Assembly: GCA_021811425.1 (NCBI GenBank)
Contig: JAJZPA010000006.1
Coordinates: 1 to 43,893, forward strand
DNA: 43,893 bases
Direction: 5' to 3'
Source: Bacillota bacterium
GTDB lineage: Bacteria; Bacillota; Desulfitobacteriia; Desulfitobacteriales; Desulfitobacteriaceae
Below are positions 8,117 through 15,341 of the stretch, piece by piece. Positions within the stretch are counted from its first letter, which is position 1, and every line of letters begins with the position of its first letter. The translations under genes and the position numbers were made by a program. A model generated the notes under the pieces. The model saw only the letters and a program-made list of their open reading frames with translations, was not told where the DNA came from and ran no database searches.

Positions 8117-8845
8117 CTATCCCAGGGGTTGTTTATCTATGGGGTTTTCTACGTCTTCCGACGCTAACTTCGAGACGGTGTTCTCATGGGTTAGGGTACC
8201 ATCTTCGGCGTCGGTCGGAGCCACTGCAGCTTCGGTGGCGGAGTCATTCTTACGGAAATATTTGCTGATGTTTTGGGTTTTTTCGCTCGCCAAATGGGAT
8301 GTGGAATGGATGAGCGATTTTAGGGTATCATTCAGACCTTTGTCGGCGACGGCCAGAAGGTGTTCGCTTCCTTTCTGAGCCACGATAGCATCGGGGCCTA
8401 TCGTGACGAGCTGCTCAGCTTGGAGATAGGCGCGACCGTTGATGAGGCCACCAAGCTTGCCGCCCGAGATTTCAAGGTGTGTGACTTGGCCGGTATCGGG
8501 GTTCACGAAGTATTCCTCAGCGACCCCAAGGATCTTACCGGATTCCGTGACCACTTTGGTGCCAATGATCCCGAGCTTTTCTTTCAAAAGATCCAGGATC
8601 TCCGGGAGACTCGCCGATTTTTCGACATAGCTTTCTTTGTCAATCGTGATCGCATCTTCGCCCACGCTGACGACCTTGGCATAAGGGATGATCCGCTGAT
8701 CTTTGAAGAAACCCTTGGGATCGATAACCAAAGCGGCAACGGCTTTTTCCTGGGCATTTAGGATCAGGCTTTTGACATACCCGATTTGCTGTCCTTCTCT
8801 AAGAGAAATGATGGGAAGGGAAAGGAATTTGCGACTCGGTTTCAT
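8117..8845 (-). CDS. PRC-barrel domain protein of unknown function
   Basis: The only minus-strand gene here. The 242-residue product has two PRC-barrel-like segments: residues 1-80 (RKFLSLPIISLREGQQIGYV, LVIDPKGFFKDQRIIPY) and about 85-165 (LGIIGTKVVTESGKILGVAE, FVNPDTGQVTHLEISGG). The C-terminal tail is polar and low-complexity, with no signal peptide or membrane segment. The start is ATG at 8845 (reverse), with GAGGTGGT about 7 bases upstream; the longer frame back to 9052 runs into pth and lacks support. PRC barrels occur in RimM, photosynthetic H subunits and sporulation proteins (YlmC/YmxH); which applies is unknown. It occupies the B. subtilis ctc position and diverges from pth over 81 bases. 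Confidence 0.85.
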   Translation of the reverse strand: MKPSRKFLSLPIISLREGQQIGYVKSLILNAQEKAVAALVIDPKGFFKDQRIIPYAKVVSVGEDAITIDKESYVEKSASLPEILDLLKEKLGIIGTKVVTESGKILGVAEEYFVNPDTGQVTHLEISGGKLGGLINGRAYLQAEQLVTIGPDAIVAQKGSEHLLAVADKGLNDTLKSLIHSTSHLASEKTQNISKYFRKNDSATEAAVAPTDAEDGTLTHENTVSKLASEDVENPIDKQPLG

Positions 8846-8926
8846 CTTTTTTACCACCTCATTTCGTGTACCGTCCGTTGGAAAACAATTCTTCTGCTTG
8901 ATGAATATGCTTGTGGGGGCGAGATT

Positions 8927-9484
8927 ATGAAGGTTGTTGTCGGGCTGGGCAATCCCGGAATCGATTACGCTGAGACGCGCCATAATGTGGGCTTTGTCCT
9001 GGTGGATATGCTGGCAGAGGCCTGGGGTTTGAGTTTTAGGTCGAAGTATCAAGGACTCCTAGCCGAGGGCGCATGGCGTGGTGAACGGATTTTCCTGTTC
9101 AAACCTCAGACCTATATGAATCTGAGCGGTCGGGCTGTCCGCGAGCTGACCGCCTTCTATAAAATCCCGCCTCAAGAGCTTTTGGTGGTTCATGATGATT
9201 TGGATCTCTCTTTGGGAAAGATTCGTTTACGCCCGCAAGGGAGCGCGGGCGGGCATAATGGAATCCGTTCCCTGTTGGCTGAATTAGGAACGGAGTTATT
9301 CTGGCGTTTAAAGTTGGGAATCGGTCGCCCGCCGCAGGGTTGGGAAAGTGCTAAATTCGTCTTGGGCCGTTTTGCGGATGAGGAGATTCCGCTGTTTGAG
9401 GATGCTTTGGGTAAATCTGGGGAGCTGGTTCAGTTATGGCTTTCCGGTGAAAGCGAGAAGGGGATGAATCTTTATCATCGCTAG
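8927..9484 (+). CDS. pth: Peptidyl-tRNA hydrolase
   Basis: Hydrolyses the ester bond of peptidyl-tRNAs dropped from ribosomes; the Bacillus orthologue is spoVC. It has 185 residues. VVGLGNPGIDYAETRHNVGF contains the catalytic His19, KPQTYMNLSG and VHDDLDLSLGKIRLRPQG follow, then GGHNG. The first ATG giving a family-like N-terminus is 8927; the frame is open back to 8786 but would overlap the PRC gene's leader and has no homology. Followed by fin and mfd as in B. subtilis. Confidence 0.96.
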   Translation: MKVVVGLGNPGIDYAETRHNVGFVLVDMLAEAWGLSFRSKYQGLLAEGAWRGERIFLFKPQTYMNLSGRAVRELTAFYKIPPQELLVVHDDLDLSLGKIRLRPQGSAGGHNGIRSLLAELGTELFWRLKLGIGRPPQGWESAKFVLGRFADEEIPLFEDALGKSGELVQLWLSGESEKGMNLYHR

Positions 9485-9485
9485 G

Positions 9486-9515
9486 GTATAAGGGGAAGGA
9501 GGCGGGGTAACCCTA
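9486..9515 (+). promoter_or_regulatory. Candidate sigma-F promoter of fin
   Basis: -35 GTATA (9486-9490) fits GYWTA. After 15 bases, GGTAACCCTA (9506-9515) fits GGNRAANHTR at all but one position. B. subtilis fin is transcribed by sigma-F. The 5' leader would be very short, placing the Shine-Dalgarno near the transcript end, which lowers confidence. Confidence 0.5.
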
Positions 9516-9535
9516 TGAACATGGAGGTGTAAGAC

Positions 9536-9721
9536 ATGTTCATGCTTAAAGTCTGCCATGTTTGTGATAGCATTATCGGAGAGTTAGAAGTCGAAGATAG
9601 CTTGACCAACGCTTATCCTGATTCTATAATGAATGTCGTTGGGAATGTCGCCTATACCCTTTGTCCTGAGTGCCTACGCCAGTTGGAATTAGAAACACAA
9701 ACAGGGTCGGTGTATAATTAG
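9536..9721 (+). CDS. fin: Small CxxC...CxxC protein, likely anti-sigma-F factor Fin
   Basis: A 61-residue protein with two cysteine pairs, CHVC (residues 7-10) and CPEC (about 43-46), likely binding zinc. The segment CHVCDSIIGELE resembles the start of B. subtilis Fin (YabK), and it lies in the same place, between pth and mfd. Fin binds sigma-F and helps the forespore switch to sigma-G. ATG 9536 has GGAGG 8 bases upstream; a second ATG at 9542 is also possible. The other candidate is Gin/CsfB, another Cys-rich anti-sigma factor, but position and spacing favour Fin. Confidence 0.72.
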   Translation: MFMLKVCHVCDSIIGELEVEDSLTNAYPDSIMNVVGNVAYTLCPECLRQLELETQTGSVYN

Positions 9722-9883
9722 ACCTATGTTTTGGAAGAGGTTGTGGGCGGGATTGAGAACTGTAGCACAATCTTGCTGGCATAGGAGGGTCGTATTCGGT
9801 TTGGGATGAGGACGGTAGCGATTTAAAGTGAGGGCCTGGGCCAAGGCGTTCATCTTTTTGTGTTGCTTGAAAGGATGGCTGAT

Positions 9884-12800
9884 TTGAGAACAATTCATGA
9901 TTACTTAGAAGCGGGGCTGGATATCGGAGAGGCAAAGCAGTATTTAAGCCAAAGTACACCGCAGATAGCCTATAATTTAACGGGAAGCCAAAAAGCGGCT
10001 TTTATTGCGGAACTCATGGGCAAAACGTGTGCCATCATCCTCACCTATTCGGAAGAGCAAGCGCGTAAATGGCAAAGCGATCTGCGCACATGGCTGCCGG
10101 ATGAGGAGATTCTCCTGTTTCCGCCGACAGATTGGCTCCCTTTTGAGGTGTTGGGGCGAAGCCGGGAGACTACAGCTGAACGGATTCAGGTATTGGATCG
10201 TTTGGCTCAAGGGGGTCAGGTAACCGTAATTGCTCCGGTAATAGCCATCGAGCGCCGCCTTTCCCCCCCTATACAGTGGCGTGAGTCAGCCCTTGACCTG
10301 AAGGTCGGAGAACATTATGATCTGCAAGGGATCCTGACCAAACTCGTTGAGATAGGCTATGAGCGCCAGGATGTCGTGGAAGGCAAAGGGCAATTTGCCT
10401 TGCGCGGGGGGATTTTGGATATGGCTCCTTTATTTGGAGAGGCCATTCGGGTTGAATTCTTTGATGATGAGGTCGACTCGCTGCGCTTTTTTGATTTAGA
10501 GTCACAAAAATCCACTCAGTCCATCCAGAGTGCTCATATCCCACCGGTTCTGGAATATATTCTGACAACGAAGGATATGGAAGCCTTACGCTGGGAAGTG
10601 CGCGCTCAGGCCCGTAAGGCCGCAGGGCGTTTGTTCCGGTTGGGTAAAGAGGATGCCGCCAGACGCATCCAAGACAAGGCCGTGCACATCGAGGAGCGGT
10701 TAAGCCAAGGGATGGTCGATGAGAGCGTCTATCCCCTCTTGGGCCTTACAGGGGACCCTTTAGCAAGCTTTTTTTCCTATCTGCCCGGGGAACGCCTTCT
10801 CGTGTTGGATGAACCACTGCGCATCAAGGAGCAACTGGTTTTTCAAGAACGTGAGCGGATGGAGGAATTTGCGCAACAGCTGGAGCAGGGGGAGGTTTTT
10901 GTCCATTCCGAGAAGCAATTCATCAATTATGAAGAAATCCTCGCCTATGGACAGTCTCAGAGGATTGTGGCCTTGTCGACCCTGCCCAGGGAAGCGCCGG
11001 GGCTCGTACCTAAAAGAGTATTAAACCTTACGGCACGACCGCTGACCGGGTTTATGGGCAAGACTCGCATGTTGGTCGATGAGATCTTGCACTGGCAGGC
11101 TCAGGGAAATGTGATTGCCCTGTTCGCTGGGGATCGCGAACATGCGCAGCGGCTCCATCAGGGCCTTAAGGATTTGGGTGTGACAGCCTACTGGAGGAAC
11201 CTTTGGGATGGGCTCGATGGAGGGAACGCTTATATTTTTCCGTATTCGCTTGATCATGGATTTGAACTCCCGCTGGGAAAACTGGTCATTTTAACGGAAT
11301 TGGAAATCTACAAACGAGAACGCAAGGGTGGCCCGCCGGTTGCCGTTAAATCCTCCCAGCCGAAGAAGAGCGCTTCTGCGGTTCTCTTGGCTGATTTAAA
11401 GCCAGGGGACTATGTGGTGCATGTACAGCACGGTATCGGCCAGTTCGTTGGGATTGAGCGCTTGAAGGTCGGCGGGGTGGAAAAAGATTATTTTGCCGTC
11501 CGTTATGCGGGCGAAGATAGACTCTACATTCCGCTTGATCAGCTGCATCTTATGCAAAAGTACTTGGGAAGCGATGGGGACAGTGCTCCTAAGCTTTATA
11601 AGCTCGGGGGCAACGATTGGCATAAAGTGAAGTCCAAGGCCCGCAGTGCCATTAAGGAACTGGCCTTTGACCTGGTAAAGCTCTATGCTCAAAGGGAAGC
11701 CACGAAGGGATTTACTTTTTCGCCGGACAATGTTTGGCAGAGGGAGTTTGAAGAGAAGTTTCCTTATCAGGAAACTCCCGATCAGATCCAGTGCATTGGA
11801 GAAGTCAAAGCGGACATGATGAAGCTTCGCCCCATGGATCGCCTGCTCTGCGGGGATGTCGGCTATGGCAAAACAGAGGTGGCGTTGCGGGCTGTGTTTA
11901 AGGCTGTAATGGACAGCAAGCAAGTGGCCGTGCTGGTGCCGACAACGATTCTGGCCCAGCAACATTTCAATACGTTTCGCGAGCGGTTCATGGGCTACCC
12001 GGTTACGATTGAGATGTTGAGCCGTTTTCGGACGCCGAAGGAGCAGAAGGTCATACTTGCAGGACTTAAGGAAGGTACGATTGATGTCGTGGTTGGCACG
12101 CATCGCTTAGTATCAGACAGTGTCAAATTCAAGGATTTGGGGCTGCTCATCATTGACGAAGAACAGCGCTTTGGGGTGTCGCATAAAGAAAAGTTGAAGT
12201 CATTAAAAGCAACGGTCGATGTCCTCACCCTTTCGGCTACGCCCATACCCCGCACACTCCATATGTCCATGATCGGGGTACGGGACATGAGCGTCATCGA
12301 GACGCCTCCAGAGGATCGTTATCCGGTTCAGACCTATGTCGCTGAATACCAGCCGGAACTGGTGAGGGATGCCGTGCGCCGGGAGATCCAGCGGGGAGGG
12401 CAGGTGTTCTATGTTCATAATCGGGTAGAGAACATGGATCAGGTGGTCGAATTTCTGCAGAAATTGATACCGGAAGCGCGCTTAGGCATTGCCCACGGGC
12501 AAATGAGTGAAGTCGAACTGGAGCAGGCAATGCTGGCTTTCCTGGAGCGAGAAACCGATGTTTTGCTGGCAACGACGATTATTGAAAGCGGGCTGGATAT
12601 GCCCAATGTTAACACCTTAATTATTGACGAGTCGGATCGTCTGGGTTTAGCTCAACTCTATCAGCTGAGGGGGCGGGTTGGTCGTTCGAATCGTAAGGCG
12701 TTTGCCTATTTTCTCTACCAGCCGCAGAAGGTTCTCTCGGAGATTGCGGAAAAGCGCTTAGCGGCGATTCGGGAATTTACAGAGTTTGGTTCCGGTTTTA

Positions 12801-13423
12801 AAATTGCCATGCGTGATTTGGAGATCCGCGGGGCTGGGAATATTATCGGAGCACAGCAGCATGGACATTTGGCGGCCATTGGCTTTGACCTCTATGTCCA
12901 GATGTTAAGAGAAGCAGTAGCGGAAATTCGCGGAGAGAAAGTGGAAACCCGAGTTGAGCCAAGTATTGAACTGGCGGTGGATGCTTTCTTGCCTGATGAT
13001 TATGTCGGAGATCGACAGGCGAAGGCGTCTCTTTATCAACGCATGGTACAAATACGCGCGGAGGGAGCCCTTCAGGAAATGGTCGATGAATTGATTGACC
13101 GCTTCGGGACGCCGCCACGCCAGGTTGAGAATCTCCTCCAGATCGTGAGGCTGAAATGGCTGGCAGCGGATCTCGGCATCGAGCAGATACAGCAGGCTAA
13201 ACAGCAGATCGGTTTGCGTTTCGCGGCTGACATCGGGCTTAGCGGCGAAAAGTTGATGGAGATTGCCGCACGTTCCCGTTATCCGCTCTCCTTTGGCACG
13301 ACTGGTGAAGGGGCTCTGGAATGCAAGGTGAGAATTCGAACACTTGACCAAGGGCAACTGCTGCAGGCAGTTCGCGAAACCCTTATGACGTTTTTCGACA
13401 TTGCAGAGAAAACATCGGCTTGA
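9884..13423 (+). CDS. mfd: Transcription-repair coupling factor Mfd
   Basis: ATP-driven translocase that removes RNA polymerase stalled at lesions and recruits UvrA. About 1179 residues. A UvrB-like N-terminal module is followed by the RNAP-interacting domain (GDYVVHVQHGIGQFVGIERL, near residue 506), a RecG-like helicase with Walker A GDVGYGKTE (near 657), DEEQ box DEEQRFG (near 758), LSATPIPRTL and QLRGRVGRS, and a C-terminal UvrA-masking domain. Start choice: TTG 9884 has AAAGGA 8 bases upstream; the in-frame ATG 9875 overlaps that ribosome site and GTG 9860 has only a distant AAGGCG. The prsA-like gene follows from its own promoter. Confidence 0.97.
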   Translation: MRTIHDYLEAGLDIGEAKQYLSQSTPQIAYNLTGSQKAAFIAELMGKTCAIILTYSEEQARKWQSDLRTWLPDEEILLFPPTDWLPFEVLGRSRETTAERIQVLDRLAQGGQVTVIAPVIAIERRLSPPIQWRESALDLKVGEHYDLQGILTKLVEIGYERQDVVEGKGQFALRGGILDMAPLFGEAIRVEFFDDEVDSLRFFDLESQKSTQSIQSAHIPPVLEYILTTKDMEALRWEVRAQARKAAGRLFRLGKEDAARRIQDKAVHIEERLSQGMVDESVYPLLGLTGDPLASFFSYLPGERLLVLDEPLRIKEQLVFQERERMEEFAQQLEQGEVFVHSEKQFINYEEILAYGQSQRIVALSTLPREAPGLVPKRVLNLTARPLTGFMGKTRMLVDEILHWQAQGNVIALFAGDREHAQRLHQGLKDLGVTAYWRNLWDGLDGGNAYIFPYSLDHGFELPLGKLVILTELEIYKRERKGGPPVAVKSSQPKKSASAVLLADLKPGDYVVHVQHGIGQFVGIERLKVGGVEKDYFAVRYAGEDRLYIPLDQLHLMQKYLGSDGDSAPKLYKLGGNDWHKVKSKARSAIKELAFDLVKLYAQREATKGFTFSPDNVWQREFEEKFPYQETPDQIQCIGEVKADMMKLRPMDRLLCGDVGYGKTEVALRAVFKAVMDSKQVAVLVPTTILAQQHFNTFRERFMGYPVTIEMLSRFRTPKEQKVILAGLKEGTIDVVVGTHRLVSDSVKFKDLGLLIIDEEQRFGVSHKEKLKSLKATVDVLTLSATPIPRTLHMSMIGVRDMSVIETPPEDRYPVQTYVAEYQPELVRDAVRREIQRGGQVFYVHNRVENMDQVVEFLQKLIPEARLGIAHGQMSEVELEQAMLAFLERETDVLLATTIIESGLDMPNVNTLIIDESDRLGLAQLYQLRGRVGRSNRKAFAYFLYQPQKVLSEIAEKRLAAIREFTEFGSGFKIAMRDLEIRGAGNIIGAQQHGHLAAIGFDLYVQMLREAVAEIRGEKVETRVEPSIELAVDAFLPDDYVGDRQAKASLYQRMVQIRAEGALQEMVDELIDRFGTPPRQVENLLQIVRLKWLAADLGIEQIQQAKQQIGLRFAADIGLSGEKLMEIAARSRYPLSFGTTGEGALECKVRIRTLDQGQLLQAVRETLMTFFDIAEKTSA

Positions 13424-13429
13424 TATAAT
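13401..13429 (+). promoter_or_regulatory. Sigma-A promoter of the foldase gene
   Basis: TTGCAG (13401-13406), a 17-base spacer, and extended -10 TGATATAAT (13421-13429). The TG of the extended -10 is part of the mfd stop codon. The gene starts 32 bases downstream. Confidence 0.6.
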
Positions 13430-13460
13430 GTCTCTATGGACAGGAAAGGTTGTGAAATGA

Positions 13461-14399
13461 TTGAAAAGACCATGGCTAGCACTCATCACCGGAGTTTTAA
13501 CGGTCGCCCTGGTTTCTGGATGTTCCGTGGCTGGCGGGAAATGGGTTGCTAAAGTCAACGGGGAAAGTATTCCGATGAACGAACTTGATCAGAGGCTTGC
13601 GGCTTCGGAGGCCTTGTACCAGGCTCAAGGGGCGGATTTCAAATCGGATCAGGGTAAACAGATGGAAACCCAGCTTAAAAGCAGCATTTTGGATCGGCTG
13701 GTTCAGGGACGAATCATTGCCCAGGAAATCCGTAAACAAGGGTTAAGCAGTAGCGACCCTAAAGTTAAGCAGGAAGAAGAAGGTTTAAAAAAGAATTTTG
13801 CCGATGAGGCAAAATTCCAAGATGCCTTGAAGCAACAGGGGATGACCGAACCGGAACTCTTAGACTTTCTCACCATTTATCAAAAGGTGACCGCTGATGT
13901 CAACGTAACGGATAGTGATGTTAAAACGTATTTCGATCAAAACCAAGGTCAATACGGCCATCCGGAACAAGTTCAGGCTAAGCACATCTTGGTCAAAACC
14001 GAAGATGAGGCCAAGGCCATTATTGCCCAATTGAAGACCGGCGCCGATTTCACCCAGCTTGCCAAGGAAAAGTCGATTGAGCCTGGAGCGAAGGAGAGCG
14101 GCGGAGAATTGGGAACGTTTGGTCGCGGCCAGATGGATGCCGATTTTGAGAAGGCTGCTTTTGCTCAAAAGGTCGGAACCTTCTCTCTAAGTCCTGTGAA
14201 GTCGAAGTTTGGCTATCATGTAATTTTCGTAGAGACGCACCAGCCGGAAGTCAAAGCGGATTTTGAGAAGTCCAAGACTCAAGTGGGACAGGATGCGTTG
14301 ACCGCAGCGAAAGACCAAAAGTTTCAGACCTATGTTAATGACTTGCTCACCAAAGCGAAAGTTGATTATGCCCAAGGATTTAAACCCGCCGGTAAGTAG
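13461..14399 (+). CDS. prsA: PrsA/SurA-like foldase lipoprotein, peptidyl-prolyl isomerase
   Basis: Extracytoplasmic folding factor of 312 residues. The N-terminus is a lipoprotein signal (hydrophobic LALITGVLTVALVSGC, Cys21 as lipid-anchor residue). A SurA-N-like helical domain (GESIPMNELDQRLAA through residue 160) precedes a parvulin domain at about 172-265 (QAKHILVKTEDEAKAI, GGELGTFGRGQM, KFGYHVIFVE). The start is TTG 13461, with GGAAAGG 11 bases upstream; an overlapping ATG at 13457 is out of frame with the signal peptide. It has its own promoter and terminator. Likely substrates are secreted proteins; specificity is not readable. Confidence 0.9.
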   Translation: MKRPWLALITGVLTVALVSGCSVAGGKWVAKVNGESIPMNELDQRLAASEALYQAQGADFKSDQGKQMETQLKSSILDRLVQGRIIAQEIRKQGLSSSDPKVKQEEEGLKKNFADEAKFQDALKQQGMTEPELLDFLTIYQKVTADVNVTDSDVKTYFDQNQGQYGHPEQVQAKHILVKTEDEAKAIIAQLKTGADFTQLAKEKSIEPGAKESGGELGTFGRGQMDADFEKAAFAQKVGTFSLSPVKSKFGYHVIFVETHQPEVKADFEKSKTQVGQDALTAAKDQKFQTYVNDLLTKAKVDYAQGFKPAGK

Positions 14400-14452
14400 T
14401 GAACTCGTGTTGCTAAAGCAAAACTCTTCGAAAAAGGATCAAGGAAAGTGAA

Positions 14453-14490
14453 GGAAGGGTGGTTTTTTTGACCAGCCTTCCTTTGTGTTC
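14453..14490 (+). terminator. Intrinsic terminator after the foldase gene
   Basis: GGAAGGGTGGT pairs with ACCAGCCTTCC (10 of 11 pairs) around a T-rich loop, followed by a T-rich tail. Confidence 0.7.
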
Positions 14491-14502
14491 TTTGGAAAAA
14501 AA

Positions 14503-14533
14503 TGAATAATCCATGCTTGGGAGATATATACTA
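14503..14533 (+). promoter_or_regulatory. Sigma-G promoter of spoVT
   Basis: -35 TGAATA (14503-14508) fits gHATR. An 18-base spacer leads to TATACTA (14527-14533), one mismatch from CATNHTA. B. subtilis spoVT is expressed in the forespore under sigma-G. The leader to the ATG would be about 125 bases. Confidence 0.6.
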
Positions 14534-14665
14534 TCAATGAATTGAAAGGCATAAGTGGAAAGACCTTGTTTTCAGGATTTTCTTGAAGATGGGGGTCCGG
14601 TTTAGAGACTCAGGCGCTGGCTGGTTGGGCGTTGCGAGTACGACAAAAGGAGGGAAGGGCATCCA

Positions 14666-15229
14666 ATGAAAGCTACAGGCATCGTGAGAAGGATTGACGA
14701 CCTTGGCCGCGTCGTTATTCCAAAGGAAATTCGTCGGACGCTTCGTATAAGAGAAGGTGATCCACTAGAGATCTTTGTCGACAGGGACGGGGAAGTCATC
14801 CTCAAAAAATATTCTCCGATTGGGGAATTGGGGGAGTTTGCCAAGGAATATGCTGATTCTCTCTATGAAGCCACAGGACACATTGCGTGTATTGCCGATA
14901 GGGATATGATCATTGCGGTTGCGGGAGCTTCAAAAAAGGAGTACTTGAATAAACCGATTGGCCCGGCCACCGAACAAGCTATGGAAGATCGCAAGCTGAT
15001 TCATATTGGTAAAGCAGGTGAGCATGAGCAGTGTAAGACCTGTCCTGAAAATGAAGAGGAGGACAAATGCAAGCTGAGTTGTGAGGTCATTGCCCCGATC
15101 ATTGCCGAAGGAGATCCGATTGGAGCTGTTCTCTTGATGTCAAAGGATCCAAATATCAAGATGGGAGAACTTGAGGTAAAGCTGGTCGAAACGGCAGCGG
15201 GATTCTTGGCTAAGCAGATGGAGCAGTGA
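14666..15229 (+). CDS. spoVT: Stage V sporulation transcription factor SpoVT
   Basis: Forespore regulator that tunes sigma-G genes, 187 residues. The N-terminal AbrB-type swapped-hairpin DNA-binding domain (MKATGIVRRIDDLGRVVIPK, residues 1-20, through about 50) is nearly identical to Bacillus SpoVT. It is followed by a GAF-like domain ending in PIGAVLLMSKD and ETAAGFLAKQMEQ. A Cys-rich segment CKTCPENEEEDKCKLSC (about 120-140) is not in the B. subtilis protein as I recall it and could bind metal. ATG 14666 has a strong AGGAGGGAAGG site. Confidence 0.97.
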   Translation: MKATGIVRRIDDLGRVVIPKEIRRTLRIREGDPLEIFVDRDGEVILKKYSPIGELGEFAKEYADSLYEATGHIACIADRDMIIAVAGASKKEYLNKPIGPATEQAMEDRKLIHIGKAGEHEQCKTCPENEEEDKCKLSCEVIAPIIAEGDPIGAVLLMSKDPNIKMGELEVKLVETAAGFLAKQMEQ

Positions 15230-15264
15230 ATTGGGCGTTTTCAAAAAACGGATCCTGTTTGGAT

Positions 15265-15304
15265 AGTGAACCCGTTTTGCGTTGGCAAAACGGGTTCACT
15301 TTGC
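15265..15304 (+). terminator. Long hairpin terminator after spoVT
   Basis: A perfect 16-bp stem (AGTGAACCCGTTTTGC with its complement, 15265-15280 and 15285-15300) around GTTG, followed by TTGC. Its right arm overlaps the mazG promoter. Confidence 0.65.
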
Positions 15305-15310
15305 TACAAT
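15282..15310 (+). promoter_or_regulatory. Sigma-A promoter of mazG
   Basis: TTGGCA (15282-15287), exactly 17 bases, then TACAAT (15305-15310); each hexamer has one mismatch to consensus. The -35 lies in the loop and right arm of the spoVT terminator hairpin. Confidence 0.7.
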
Positions 15311-15341
15311 TAAATCTGATGCTGGTTGGGAGGTGCAACTT

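Noticed and set aside
8360-8761. Forward frame opposite the PRC gene
   Set aside because: The minus strand has the ribosome site, domain similarity and proper start; the forward frame has none.
11396-12103. Reverse frame (235 residues) opposite mfd
   Set aside because: Shadow of the helicase-coding strand; no start signal or homology.
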